Assembly (NCBI GenBank): GCA_964017125.1
Contig: OZ024911.1
Location: 35,353,520 to 35,417,519 of the forward strand
DNA: 64,000 bases
Source of the DNA: Flabesymbios commensalis
Lineage: Eukaryota; Annelida; Polychaeta; Terebellida; Flabelligeridae
Direction of reading: 5' to 3'
Every line of letters starts with the position of its first letter. Positions within the stretch are counted from its first letter, which is position 1. The notes below the pieces were generated by a model. That model worked only from the letters and a program-made list of their open reading frames with translations. It was not told where the DNA came from and made no database searches. Below are positions 36,301 through 50,200 of the stretch, piece after piece. Position numbers and translations under genes: made by a program.

Positions 36301-39300
36301 ATTTAATACAACAAGCACAGTGCAAAGACTCTTACCCCTTGGAATGTTCGTTCAGTAAGGTTCAGATCGTTACTTATGGGGGTGGCGCTGATGTAGATTG
36401 TGGCCTCTGCTTCGGCGTTTAACGAAGTGCCGTTTACAGTGAGTCTAATGCCACCACTATACAAAACAGAGATACATTATTACACAGATCGTAGCGACTA
36501 TTCGGGTAGTAAAGGGTTGAAACCTTAAACTTAACCCATTAAGCGCTAAGGACGACAAAAATCGTATTCAGTATTTTATTTATCTGTCCTTTAAACAAGG
36601 TAATTTGAAAGAGAAATGAGTATTGATTTTGCTAGAATAACATATATTATGATTTAAATTGTGTCTCTTTAAGTATTTTTTACTCACTTGAAGTTGTGTG
36701 TCGCGGGAGCGAGACACAACTTTATGTGAGTAAAAATGTAAATTATAAAAAACTATATAATAATTTTGCTAGAATAACATATGTTTTGATTCAAATTGTG
36801 TCCATTTAACTATTATGACTCACTTCAAGTCATGTGTCGCGGTAGCGAGACACAACTTGAAATGATTAAAAATGTAAATTAGCGGGCAAAGGGATAAGTC
36901 ATCAGGATATACAGTTGTGCTGTACCCAAGGGTGATAAATGTAATATTACACAATGTAATATATACTAACTAAAACATCATTATTTGTTTGTACAGAAAA
37001 AAACACGTTTTACTTACACGTGCCAGATAGTTTTTGGTTGTATGTCGTCCACTGATGGGTCTTCACGATAATGGAAGTAGAACTCCTTTTCATATTTTGG
37101 TTCCACGGCATACTTATTTGTCAGGCCAAGAATAACTGGTAAATTACCTTCCAATTCAACGTCGAGACCGGTTACATTCGGTGTAATTGCGATGATTGAT
37201 TCGTTGGTAGGCCTTAAATACATCATATTCTTTTTTAACAAGATATAGATATTTCATTCATTGAATAAATATGTTATATGAATCAATTTTAGATATTGGA
37301 ATGTGTTGGATCCACAATGTTCTTGGCCACAGGCTTGGGCGACAGGAAGTGGCCCGTTGTCCAGGGTGGAGAACATGTGACTCCAACACATTTCAATATC
37401 CAAACTTGATTCATATTATGACAGACCAACAGTATAACCTATTAATTCTGGATTAATTTAAAGTCTCTATGAGTCGGAAAGGATAAAGGTAAAAGATTGA
37501 ATTCCAAAGCCATTCATTGCCCCGGGATTGCTATATAAAATGTACCTAATTTGAGTTTGACTGTACTCTGTAGTAGTCCATAAGCCAGACAACGTTTCGG
37601 TACCATCCCCAGGGACTAATTGTCAATGTATTTTTCTCAAAGGTATGTATCTTTAGATCACAAAAATGTCTGGTGGCCGTGTCAAAACGGTAGCTTTGTC
37701 TCAGAATGACATAATGTGTGTATCAACCGCTAAACGCTAAAAATCGTCATTTTCATAGTTATATTTGAAATGGCTACTCTTCTAGTGTGGGCATTTTTTT
37801 AATGAGACCATTTGGGTCCGTAGTGCTACCAAAAAAAGTTTACTACAAATTATGGCCTCTAAATATGTCTAATTTGTATATTTAAGATGGCCGTCACCAG
37901 TTTCAATTCATCATATCTCACTGACAAGTCATTATAATATCATAAATAATGGCTCTATATCTAGGTTTCTTGGCATGGCGAATTTATTGATGCTATAAAT
38001 TTTTTGCTTAAATGTGAAGATCGTGCACTGGGGCAAGGCCATAAGTCATTTCAAACCCGCTGAAGTAGGCATATATTAATCGCGCAGTTTAAAACTTATC
38101 TACACTATCCTCGTACATAAAGTGTGACCCCCGACAGATGCACCCCTACACCATGCTTAAAGCTGCATAACTGTTTTGTTTATTTTGTGCAAAAGATTAA
38201 TCCATGGAGAATGGTGTTTAAGTTTTTTTTTTTTTAATATTGCTGCCCCATGAAAACAAACCTGATCACAGCCGAGTAAGACACACATCTGTATAGACAG
38301 GATATTAAAATTACCAAGTGGCAGATAACGGTTGTCATTGAGACTTTTACAATAATTATTCTTCTTATTTTTTAAGTGATCTTAGATACATTTCACAGTA
38401 CAAAGTGTATTGCTTTATGTCAGCTAGACATATCTAAAATTACTTTGTGAGTGATATCAGCACATAATGTCATGTTTAATTTCGGTACCGGTATAGAGAA
38501 TGTCACTCACTTGAAAAATAGGTCACTATTTTAATAAGGTGATTTTAAGTGTGGGCCAGCATCTGAGCTTTTCGCCCGCCTTAAGCCGCTCTTCCCCGAT
38601 CTTGGGAAATTATAGTCGGAGTTAGCATCAAATTCAGTGATGTAAATCATCTCTTTTCGCACAGTTTTTTATTTGATACCTCAAGGGCATTTCAAAATAT
38701 AGTGACAATTGTATTCGAAAATATCAAATTATTTTATTTCATCATTAGTCATCACATGCAGTGATATAAATTGCGAAAAGAGGTAAAATAAAATAATTGT
38801 ATGAATATCAGTATTTACGGTACCGGTACCCAGCAAGCACGAGTAATTCACCCATTGATGGGTCAATGTTGTACCAGCGTCTTGCTTGCTGAGTTATCAT
38901 GGGGGCTGACCTAGTCTTAGGACACCAACCTATCGGCATTGATCCGATGTCGGACTAATTCGGGGCCATCGTCTACGGGTCTGGCCCGACGTTAGACCAA
39001 TGCGGCACAACGTCTCGTGTTTGTTATTATTGGGTTTGATGTTGGTCTAATGTAACATTATAGTGGCCCATAATATTAACAACTATTACGTACACATTGT
39101 ACACAGACGGACCGAATTACCACACCATTTAACTTGATGGTGTATCGCGTCGTGATCTAATCCAGCTACATTTACATCGATTTTGTGCATTTATAAAGCC
39201 TTTAAAAATATATGAATGATTGTTTTGAACATTTTAGGTTATTTCTGTCAAAATAAAAAAAAAACAGTTATGCAGGTTTAATTGGGTGGTGTTTTGCTGC

Positions 39301-41200
39301 ATTTCGGGATTAACCTCTCACCATGTGTTCTCCAAACTCTACCATCGATACACAAAGCCTACATCTCATATGTTGACATGAACCTTTTAATTTATTTGAA
39401 GAAAGCTTTGCTGACACAATCCCTGCTTCAAATGAATGAAAAATACTAATACCTTTAAAAATAGACTTGTTACTGTTTCTAATTAGTGGTTTACCAGAGA
39501 TTAAATTATGTCAATTTGACAAATCCAAATCAATATTTCTTGCGAAAAGCAGTTCGAAAACATTCCAAAGCGTCACCCACTCTACGGTAGAATAAACTAC
39601 TAATGTGGGATTTATGTTGATAAACTCAATATCATGAAATAGTGGTGAATAAAAAAAGTTCTTGACTCCATGGGTTTGGTCACAAAATACATTTTAGTTT
39701 CAACAACGAGATAGTAACCGCATATCTCGTTTTTTTAAGAGAACGCTTAACATACAATATGGCAGCCATCTTGGATTTCTTGGTATTAAAAAAGGAATAA
39801 TAGCATTTCTGAACATCTGGATGAACTCCATGTGCCTTAAGACATAGGTAAAGACACCAAAATCATGGTTTTAACTGCAAAAGTGGGGAAATGGGGTATA
39901 CCCCCGTTTTTTGTTGAAAAATGGCGTTACATGAGGGCGGCCATCTTGAATTAAAAAAGACACAATGGGGATTTTTAGGGACTCCTCGGCATTCGTCTGA
40001 GGAGATGTCCAGGTATAATTCCTGAAAAAATCAGCTTTCTGCGATATTATTCCAGGTTTAACCTTAATGCTCTTGCACTACACTTGGTACCACGTTATGT
40101 AATGGTTAAAAAGCTACCTTGTCTCGTTGAGGCACAAGTGATCCCCTATGTAGACGAAGGGCGTTTCCTCCCAAAGGTCCAGGGCTTGCCCTTTGATAGT
40201 AATGTAGGTTCCACCCGAAGCACGTCCGTATGTCGGCCACAGCGTGTTAATAATAGGAGTTTCTAAAATGAAAGAAAATGATTCTCATGACACCGTCTTA
40301 CATATACATCAGTTGATATTGTTGTATATTATGTCATACCATAAGCGCATTATTCATGTTGATAATCCGTAACCTTTCTTAGTATGTAAATGTTAGGAAC
40401 ATTTAGGCCTAATATACCTTTACAAGATCGATTGGCTTATACGCGCAATGTGCGCACCGCTCATGCATACATGTCATTGAAGACAGTGTCAATTTACCTC
40501 CTATTTCTTATGGATTATATCAACTTTTACTGGATAATTTTATTCTAAATATACCATGTCTTGCCATACATGTAGCTACACACGGATGTTTGGATTTATC
40601 ATGTGTATCGGTCTTACTTGTCTGGGTTTTGTAGAAATCGATCTCATGGACAGCAATCCACTGTGCGTTTTGTGGGAATCCAGATAATGTCAGTTCCACT
40701 TTGTCCATTCTCTTCAAATTCTTTGACTTTATGACAATTACGTGCCACTTGAAGCCGTTTTCCACATTTACAACATCACTGGTCTGAAATTAGACCGTAA
40801 AAATCTATATTAATTATTTATATTAGTTTAACCCATCCAAGTAAAGTAAAATAACACATTCAGTGGTAAATGAACAACTCAAAATAAATGAGCACATAAT
40901 ATAGTAACATGGCGATCAGTTATGGTATGTCTCACGAATCACAATCTGTGTGTGCTTGGCGCCAGAGTAGACGCCAAGTTGAAGACATCAAGGCAGTTGG
41001 ATACAGCCAGCCCAGCAAACATGAGATTGGCCCAATTGTTGGCCCATCGTCTACGACGTTGGCACAACAGCAAACCAACGTTGGGCCAATGTCTCATGTT
41101 TGCCGGGAGTCGTCTGGGACAGACGTGTGGATGTGTGTGTGCGATGTCCTGATTATAGATTAAACGTTATTTCAGAAGGTTAGTGACACAGAGTGAGAGA

Positions 41201-41245
<45 letters not shown>

Positions 41246-44200
41246 GGATTGCCTTTATTTTTAACAAACAAACTTTCATTATTTAATTTATATCTTTGTC
41301 TTTATTTCCATAAACGAGAGACACGTCTCACGGCCGTGTCGTCACAGTATGTATTTACAGTCCACATACCTGACTATATTGCTTCTTCTCCAAATGAAAG
41401 ACATCCAATTCAATTACGCCGGGATGAGCAATATTGGATGTCTGCTGAGAGAGTAGTATCCAGATCTGAGCAAGTGTTTCTACTTTGCCCCATTTAATTT
41501 TGATGATCCGTTTTACGGCGGATATGTTTTTTTTGATCACCCAAGCCGAGTGTGGATCGTTGTCCACAAGGTTGAGACACTCAGGTGAGCAGGTGACAGA
41601 TTGCGGACTAGCTCTAGGGTAGCCATTACCTGTTACAAATGAACAAATAAATTATTCAGGCACACTGGCTGCAGAAATGTAGCAATGCGCACCGTGTGTG
41701 TGATTTGCAGAAATAAAAACTAAGTATCTAACAACAAGACAACGACGATGCAACAATCATGCATTCTATGTTGTGACTAGCCCCAACAATCATGTTAATG
41801 TTTCAACTAACCCTATGAATATATTTTCAACGAACTGCATGGGATCGGATGCGTTGGAACATTTTCATATTGATAAAACAACTTTCTACTGATCCTTCGC
41901 TAAACCAACCAAAAAATTGCAGAAGAGTGCAACATTCACATATGCATACCTGTATACAAGGTTTATGGCGGGAGCAAAGCTGTTAGCCATATACTATAAG
42001 TACAAAGGAGAATGAACTGCCGAGTCGACGAACATTTACTCAGAAATGAAATGAAATGAATCGGGCTTTAGGCCACCTTTGTGCACATATAGGCTAAACT
42101 GGGCCAAGAGAACCTCCTGAGGATAGTGAGATGATTGAGATGACACTGTCCTCCAGACACAGGATCCGAAATTCGAGCCCTGGCGGTCTGAGGCCGAGCA
42201 CGCTACCTCTCGGTCACGGAGGCTCCCCACAATACTAACTTCCACACGTGGATGGGGAAGAAACATTTTTGTTTCTTTGAAACCGCCGAGACCGGGAACC
42301 GAACCCCGAACTCTGGCGTGAAAGGCAGCGGTGCTAACCACTACCCTAGGGCCCCCGCCCATTTACTCAGAACATAACAAATTAAACAAACTTGTCACTT
42401 ATTACACTCCAATGATCATTCTTCAGGCTTCGGATGTAGTTTTCACTGTAATTTATTATCTTGTAATACTCTGCTTTCGCTGGAGTAAATTTAAAAATAA
42501 GGTTGAAACCGAGTGGGGAACGGTTATCCAGAGAAGACTGGGTAAGATAACATGATGCATAGGCCTAATGATTATCATGATTATATCGACCGCCTCAACA
42601 TGCTGAAGCAGAAACCACTTTACGCTAGCTCCATTTGTTCTCAACATAGTTGATTTTGGCCATATCCCTGCTGCTCTCAAAAGTGATGTGGAATAGATAA
42701 CACTAGGGACGCACCATTTAATATCTGGTGATATCAGGGGGGCAAGATTTTTCAAAACAATTTGCATGACTGAAAAACCCATACCCCACAGATAGCAAAT
42801 GATGCGTCCCTATGTCTACTGCACAGGATAATGCTATATATCGCCTAGGATGTTTCACAAATACTTCCATATATTATATATTTCTCAGTTTGTCTTGAAA
42901 AAATAAAAATCACTGGTACAAAACTTAAAAATATTATGAAAAAATTATAAACTTTATTTATATTTTATGGTGACCTCACAAACATGACGATGTAAAACTA
43001 GAAACATATTTCTGTCTCGAATTACTCTACAATGACACAATACAAATTTATAATATACATTTTTGATACAATTATCCATTTGTTTATAGGCTTGTAAACT
43101 GTTCCACGTATTTTTTGCTGCTGCATGTAATATATATATAGTATATAATATATATATGTAATAATATATAGCTCAACTTGATTTCAGCTATCATGATCAT
43201 CACAATATGATCATTCATTATTTGTTCATACATTGTGCTTACCTTCGTTGGGGTTGACTTCTGGATAAAGATTTGATGGACGCTCAATGGAAGATTCAGA
43301 GCAGATCATAACATCTCCTATTGGGAAACATTTTGAAATAAATCAAATTAGAGCGAAATGCAAAGTAAAAAGCATCGCTGGTTTTGTATCTTTAAATCAA
43401 CCCCAATTCTAATCAATTTCATTGCTGTAAAACAACATTCGTTACCTTGTCTTGCTGATACTTGAAACTCAATTATACTGAATTCAAGTGTTGAATTATT
43501 CAATGGATTTGGAGTTGGCAGAACATCACCTATTAATATTGTAATAGATGATGCACAATCTATGGCTACATTAACTTCGCACATTTCAGATTGGCATAAA
43601 AACTGCAAGAATATAAAAAAATCGTCAATGCAAAACAAATATATATAATTTACATCTACAGTGAACCGTTTATAACAAATATAAAATTCCTATAAAAAAT
43701 ACAGTTAATAATGTATTCCTGGCTTATGCATAAGGCCTACACGTAATTACGTAATGTACAAGTAGGCCTACATACTTACAGCATAAAATTCATAGTCTGA
43801 TTGAGTTGACAAAAACAATGTGAGGTTGTTTTGTACAAGAAACTCATTGATTGACAGTTTGATGCGTATTATCTCCACATAAGTGTTTAAATGTATATGT
43901 AATAATGCCAATGGTCCTTTCATGTCGTCTTCTGGAATACTGAAGACAATTGGTTGGCTTTGTTCACTGTTCTTACATCCATCTTCTGGTAAAGTGTCGC
44001 ATGCTTCTATCAATTCCTTATTTTCCAGCAGATCTATTCACAGAAACAAAAACAGAATTGCTTTAATATTGTCAAGGTAAAACATCGATCGGGCCGAATC
44101 TACGATTTTTACAAATTTTGGTAGGCCTGATAAAGTCGATCCCGATATTGAGATAGGAAGCACTAAATATGATATCATGCATAAAAACCTACAAAATAAT

Positions 44201-47200
44201 ATTACGCAATTTCACAATTTATGGAAAATCTACACAAACTAAAGAAAGCAACTTAAAAACCTGAGCGTGTATCCTGTTGGCCGTAAATTATTATCTCACT
44301 AATAAACAGTCCTGGTCCTTCCCCACAATTGAAACCATCACTTTCAATCGAAATGTTCTCAGTTGTATCGGATGAGTAAAAACGAACACTGAACCATTTA
44401 CTTCCTTCAGATGGATAATGTACAGCATCGCTCTACAACAGATATTATAGGCTGGTATTAGTCTCTGGTAGAAAGAACATATCGTCACCTTGGATATAAA
44501 AGGGTGTATCTGCCACTTTATAAAGTGGCAGATACACCCTTTCATATCTGAGGTGACGAATATGGCAACTCAGGGCCGTTACATGACGCACTATAAATAC
44601 AATTTATTTAGGCGCTATCTGACATTTTAGTCACTATGTGAGTAAAGCATATCATGTTGGGTAGAGATCGGCAGATGTTGGAGTAAAATCGAACTCGTGT
44701 AAATGCATGTAGTCTCCTCGACGTTTCCTGTCTATGACACACAAAGGACTATAATACTTGAAGTAGGTAGGTCGTTATGATTTGTTGAGTATACATTGTG
44801 GGCTCACCCGGATGCGCAGCATTGTCAACGTCCACACGTGTGGGGTCCGCCGTATTGTTAGCATTATATTTCGGTGAAGCATAACGACCCAGCTGCTTTA
44901 ATACCAATAACGAGTAGTATAACGACAGTCAAACACTGAAGTAGCATGAGAAATAAAGTCAAATCCCAACATCTGGCTTCTTATGTCACTGCTTAGGCTG
45001 CTAGTCACCATCGAATAACGTCAGTAACGGAAACGGTAACATGCAGTTACAAGTATTTGGTAAGAAACAGCTAAGATTTGTATACCAGTACCGCAACATA
45101 AACCATCTTAGCTCCACAGCAGGCAGGGACGCGATGGGGATTCACATATAAATACCGTACTTCTGAATATTGGTAAAGCGTCTCTAAAAGTTTCAGTAAT
45201 ATATTTTGTCAGATGGGTATGACAAGTTCTGTGGTCATTCTGCATCAGTAACCATGCTGAGGTCACCATCGCCTTCATCACCGCCATCGACTTGGGACAC
45301 GTTTTATTTTGCGCACAACTTCTTTTTGGTCCACATCCTCTTCCTCTGCTTGGGTGGCATCGTATACTTTTGCAAGTTAGTTAGGCAACCCTAGCTGAGA
45401 GTGATTTTACGACAAATCAGAGTTAATCCGTAAAGTAAACTCCATATGTCGGGGATCCACAAAGCGAAACGCCTTCAAAAGTGGGTTGTACCTGACGTGG
45501 CCTACTATACTTTTGATTTGTCTATGTTTTCTGTTTCATTATACCTTTGACTCACGTTATTGACTGGTCTACTTTGCCGCAAATTTGTGACACAAAGTGA
45601 TTTGCGCATGGGTGGCTTCCGTATTGCCCAGATTTTCTTTGGAGCGATCGGGCATTTGATGCAGGGCACTGGAATCGTGGACATCATGGTTGAGGCTGAT
45701 GTGCGTTTGCGTGGAACAGCAAATAAAATTATTTCTGGGAATGCTGCGTGCTCATACTATGGTGCAAAAATATATGTTTCCATCATCAAACAATCCTGTA
45801 GTAATGTTAGTAGACGTCATGATCACATTCATTCATAATTGCCAACATCTTGGAAGTAGCACGTTTGATGAACTCTAAGATAAATATCTCAAGCTACTTA
45901 TCAGCGTTATCCCAGATAACTGTAACTGTGTTCACTTTGTTGGTGATCGGTATGAAGTAAGATTAGCTGCAGTAAGAGAATACAAACTACACGACAAGCT
46001 TGTCATTTCAGACTGAAAAATCTTTGTTCACAATCCCTTGAATAGGTCATATATTTTCAACAACAAGGGAGAAAGTTGGACATCAAAACATACCTTGCTC
46101 CCTGCAGGATTCATGCTGATTTTCGAAGGAGGTTCCCGCGATCTAGGTCGCACAGCGCTGTTGTCTGTAGATCATGCATTCGAGCTACATGAGCTGTCCT
46201 GCGAAAAGCACGAAGAGGCAGACACCACATTTTTTGCTCACATGGCTTACTCCATAGAACATCATTACAATAGGCTTTGATAATCATTGTGGCCAATAAC
46301 ACTGATATAATCATGATGTGCTCATACTTTATCACGCAGCTGCATGATCTACATCAGCTGTGGGTAAACAAATGAATAACTATTCCCCTGTTCATGCAAC
46401 TACTGATGCCCTGGCAGTGAAATATGGTGTTGAACCTGCTGATATTGCATCCATTCTTTAAATTTAATGTTATCCGCCAGACTCTATATGCTGTCACTTT
46501 ACAACAAGAATGACTTTGAAGGGAATTTGGATGCGTTACCAGCCCATCTCTTTGGTAACATTAACGGAGACATGCGCGTCTTGCCACCAACATAATTTCA
46601 CTCGTGTCACCAGTGTCTCTATCTCTACTTCAGACAATGGTCATCTTCCCCCGATCAGCTAATATTAACCACCAGGGGACAGATATTTCACAGCCACTCT
46701 CTGCACTGCCGCATCTAGGTGCGTGGGAAAAATCCCGCTTCTTTCAGAACGATGGCCTCACAGAGTGCAAAATAACTTGATTCATGTTATTACCATTGAC
46801 ACTTCTGAAAATGAGATAAAAATATCTAGGCCGAATATACACTGATATATACCGTATATAGTAAAAATTGTGCTTAGCTCATACTTTTAACCTCTTGCAC
46901 CCTGAGTTTATTTGGCCCCAAAAATTGATTATTTTTGTTAGATCAACTGAAGAAGGAATTGTTTTTTGCATTATTCAAGTTAGATTCTATATTGTTCACA
47001 ACAGATGTACTTTTAGAAAAAAAAAACATACTATTTGGTCACATGACCTAATTATTTATATTTAAAATATTTATATTTATATATTTATTTATATTTAAAA
47101 TTATATGGAGCATAGAAGGTCAATTTCCCATACATTTATCATATAATTTTGATTACTAGAAGCAGCAAAATTTAAAAAAAAACATAGTGATCCCACAACC

Positions 47201-50200
47201 TTCATTTTATCTGTCCATACACAATGTCATGTAAGAAAGGAATGGATTGCTGCAATGCATACAAACATAATCATGGAAGATCTATGATTATATTTCAAAA
47301 TATTTTAGGATACTAATTTGCATAAAATACCTAATTAATTATTCAAAATGGCCGCCAATACAGCAAAAAACATGAAAATTTCACACTTGGACAGCCATAG
47401 TTAAACTCACAAGTTAGATAACATATAGCTTAAGTCCAAATTAGTAATATACATGGGCATTGTGACTGTTCCCAAAATTTCAACCAAATTGTAACATTAT
47501 TAGAAGAGATATTGGCATTTATGTGGAGCATAGAAGGTCAATGTCCAATACATTTATCATATAATGTTTGTTACCCGAGACAGCAAAATCTACAATAAAT
47601 CAGTGATCTCTAAAGCTTCAATTTATCTGTTTATAAGAAAGGGAATGAACTGCAAAAATGCAGACAAACATAATCATGGAAGATCTATGATTATATTTCA
47701 AAATATTTTAAGATGCTAATTTGCATAAAATACCTAATTAATTATTCAAAATGGCCGCCAATATGGCGAAAAATGTGAAAAATTCACACTTGGACAGCCG
47801 TAGTTAATCTCAGTAATATAGTAATATACATAGACATTGTAACTTTTCCTAAAATATCAACCAAATTGAAACATTATTGGAAGAGATATTGACATTTATG
47901 TGGAGCATAGAAGGTCAATATCCCATACATTTATCATATAATATTGGTTGCCCGAGACAGCAGAATCTACAAGAAATCAGTGATCTCTAAATCTTCATTT
48001 TATCTGTTTACAAGAAAGAATGGACTGCAGAAATGACATTTTATGCACACAAACATAATCATGGAAGATCTATGATTAATTTCAAAATATTTTAGGATGC
48101 TAATTTGCATAAAATACCTGATTATTTATTCAAAATGGCCGCCAATACAGAATAAACATGAAAATTTCACACTTGGACAGCCATAGTTGATCTCACAAGT
48201 TAGATAATATATAACTAGTTTGAGGCCAAAATTAGTAATATACATAGGCATTGTGACTTTTCCTAAAATTTCAACTAAATTGTAACATTATTAGAAGATA
48301 TATTGACATATATGTAGAGCATAGATGATAGAAATTCAATGTCCCATACATTTATCATATAATGTTTGTTACCCGAGACAGCAAAATCTACAATAAATCA
48401 GTGATCTCTAAAGCTTCAATTTATCTGTTTATAAGAAAGGAATGGACTGCAGAAATGCATACAAACATAATCATGGAAGATCTATGATTATATTTCAAAA
48501 TATTTAAGGATGCTAATTTGCATAAAATAGACTACCTAATTAATGATTTAAAATGGCCGCCAGTAAATCCCACAACAAATATAATATATCACTTGAGGTC
48601 AAATAAGTAATCTACATGGGTATTGTGATTTCTCTTAAAATTTAATGTAAACTGTAACATATAATTGGAAGCTATATTTACATTTATGTGGAGCATAGGA
48701 GGTAAATGTCCCATGCATTTATTATATAATGTTGGTTACTCGAAACAGCCAAATCTACAAAAAGTCAGTGATCTCTCTCAAGCTCCAATTTATCGGTTGA
48801 TGAAAAAAGGAATGTACAGTACCACAGAAAATCAATGCATACTAGTACAAAGATAGTCATGGATGATTTATGATTAGTTTTTAAAATCAAAAACTTATAT
48901 ATTATGCTAACTTCCATAAAATATCTAATTAATTATTCAAAACGGTCGACAATATAGCAAAAACATGCAAATTTCACACTCGGGAGAGCCATTGTAAATC
49001 TCACAAGTTACATAAAACACCACTTGATGTCTAATTAGTAAGGTACAAATATATTCAATTTTTGCTAAAATTTGCATGCAAATTACAACAGAATAGGAAG
49101 AGGTCGTCATTCGAAGTCATATTGGTTGCTATGCTAAAAACAGAAGATGCTGTGGAAGAGTCTTCTGAGGAGTCTACCATGTCATCATCAGGTCCCTGAC
49201 CTCGTCCTTGCCCACATCTTCCATTGCCACGAACACATCCTTGCATTCGATGCCTACCAACTTCATGACCCCGACGAGCACGGCCTCTGGCAAAGTTAAT
49301 ATGAACCTCGTCATCTGACAGAAAAGATAGAGTTTGAAGGTATCCTCCTACAACAGGGCCACAGTCTCTGTAAAAATGTTGTACATGAATGAATGAATGA
49401 ATGAATGAAATCTTATATAGCGCATGTGTCCAGCTGGAAGCTGTTCAGAGCGCTTAACATTGAGTGTAACTTAGCAAGGTCTGTTATCATTCAAATACCA
49501 ACTCAGTCTCTTTGGAGATATACAGCTGAGCTGCCATTGAGGCGCATCAAGCTATTTTTCATTCCAGGTAAATTCGCCTTATGTGCCAAGTAGGCTACTC
49601 ACACATTGTGGATTTTCCGGGGTCTCGCCGGATTGAAACTGCGCCTACGTCCATCGATGTTCTTATACGTCCAAACTCTAGGTCAGTCAGACGAGCCATC
49701 TGATTTACGTGGTTCTCTGAGCCCCACGACACAACATCGCTTTCACACATGTCCTAGTGTATGCGCACCTGGTAGTCCCAGGCTGTCACCCATCCAATTA
49801 TGGACCGGGCCCGCCATTGCTTAACTTCAGTACCGTAATCGAGCGGACACCGATGAGCTAACGCCGTATTCCGTATACTTATATGTGGACTGCTTGAGCA
49901 CCTGGCTGGAGACTTGCACTGCTTTGCTCCACAGTACCTAATAACAAAAAAAAATCAATGCCATTGTAATACAATAATCACTGAAATATGTTATGTACTG
50001 TATTAATGCTATAAACTTATAAATCAAGCTAGAGACTAAAAGATAAATAAGTAAATAACTAGACCAAATAAGTAAATAACTACATTCAAGCCTCCCCCCT
50101 CCCCCGATTTCTCAAAAAATACTTTTTTAAATCTGGAGAGTCTACTCCAATAATATCAGATGGAAAATATATTTTTTTATTATTGCCCATCCAACCCCTA

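Noticed and set aside
32610-40262. Calling the receptor a plexin
   Set aside because: The IPT and juxtamembrane parts are plexin-like, but the tail has no GAP domain and the upstream modules are not Sema/PSI.
47108-49090. A dimeric higher-order satellite (spacings alternate 418, 377, 413, 375)
   Set aside because: Units 2 and 4 are short because of different deletions, so the alternation is not a true dimer.
49765-49885. A 5S rRNA gene
   Set aside because: Only the promoter-region blocks are well kept, the fold is incomplete, and the segment continues into a SINE body with a (CATT)n tail.
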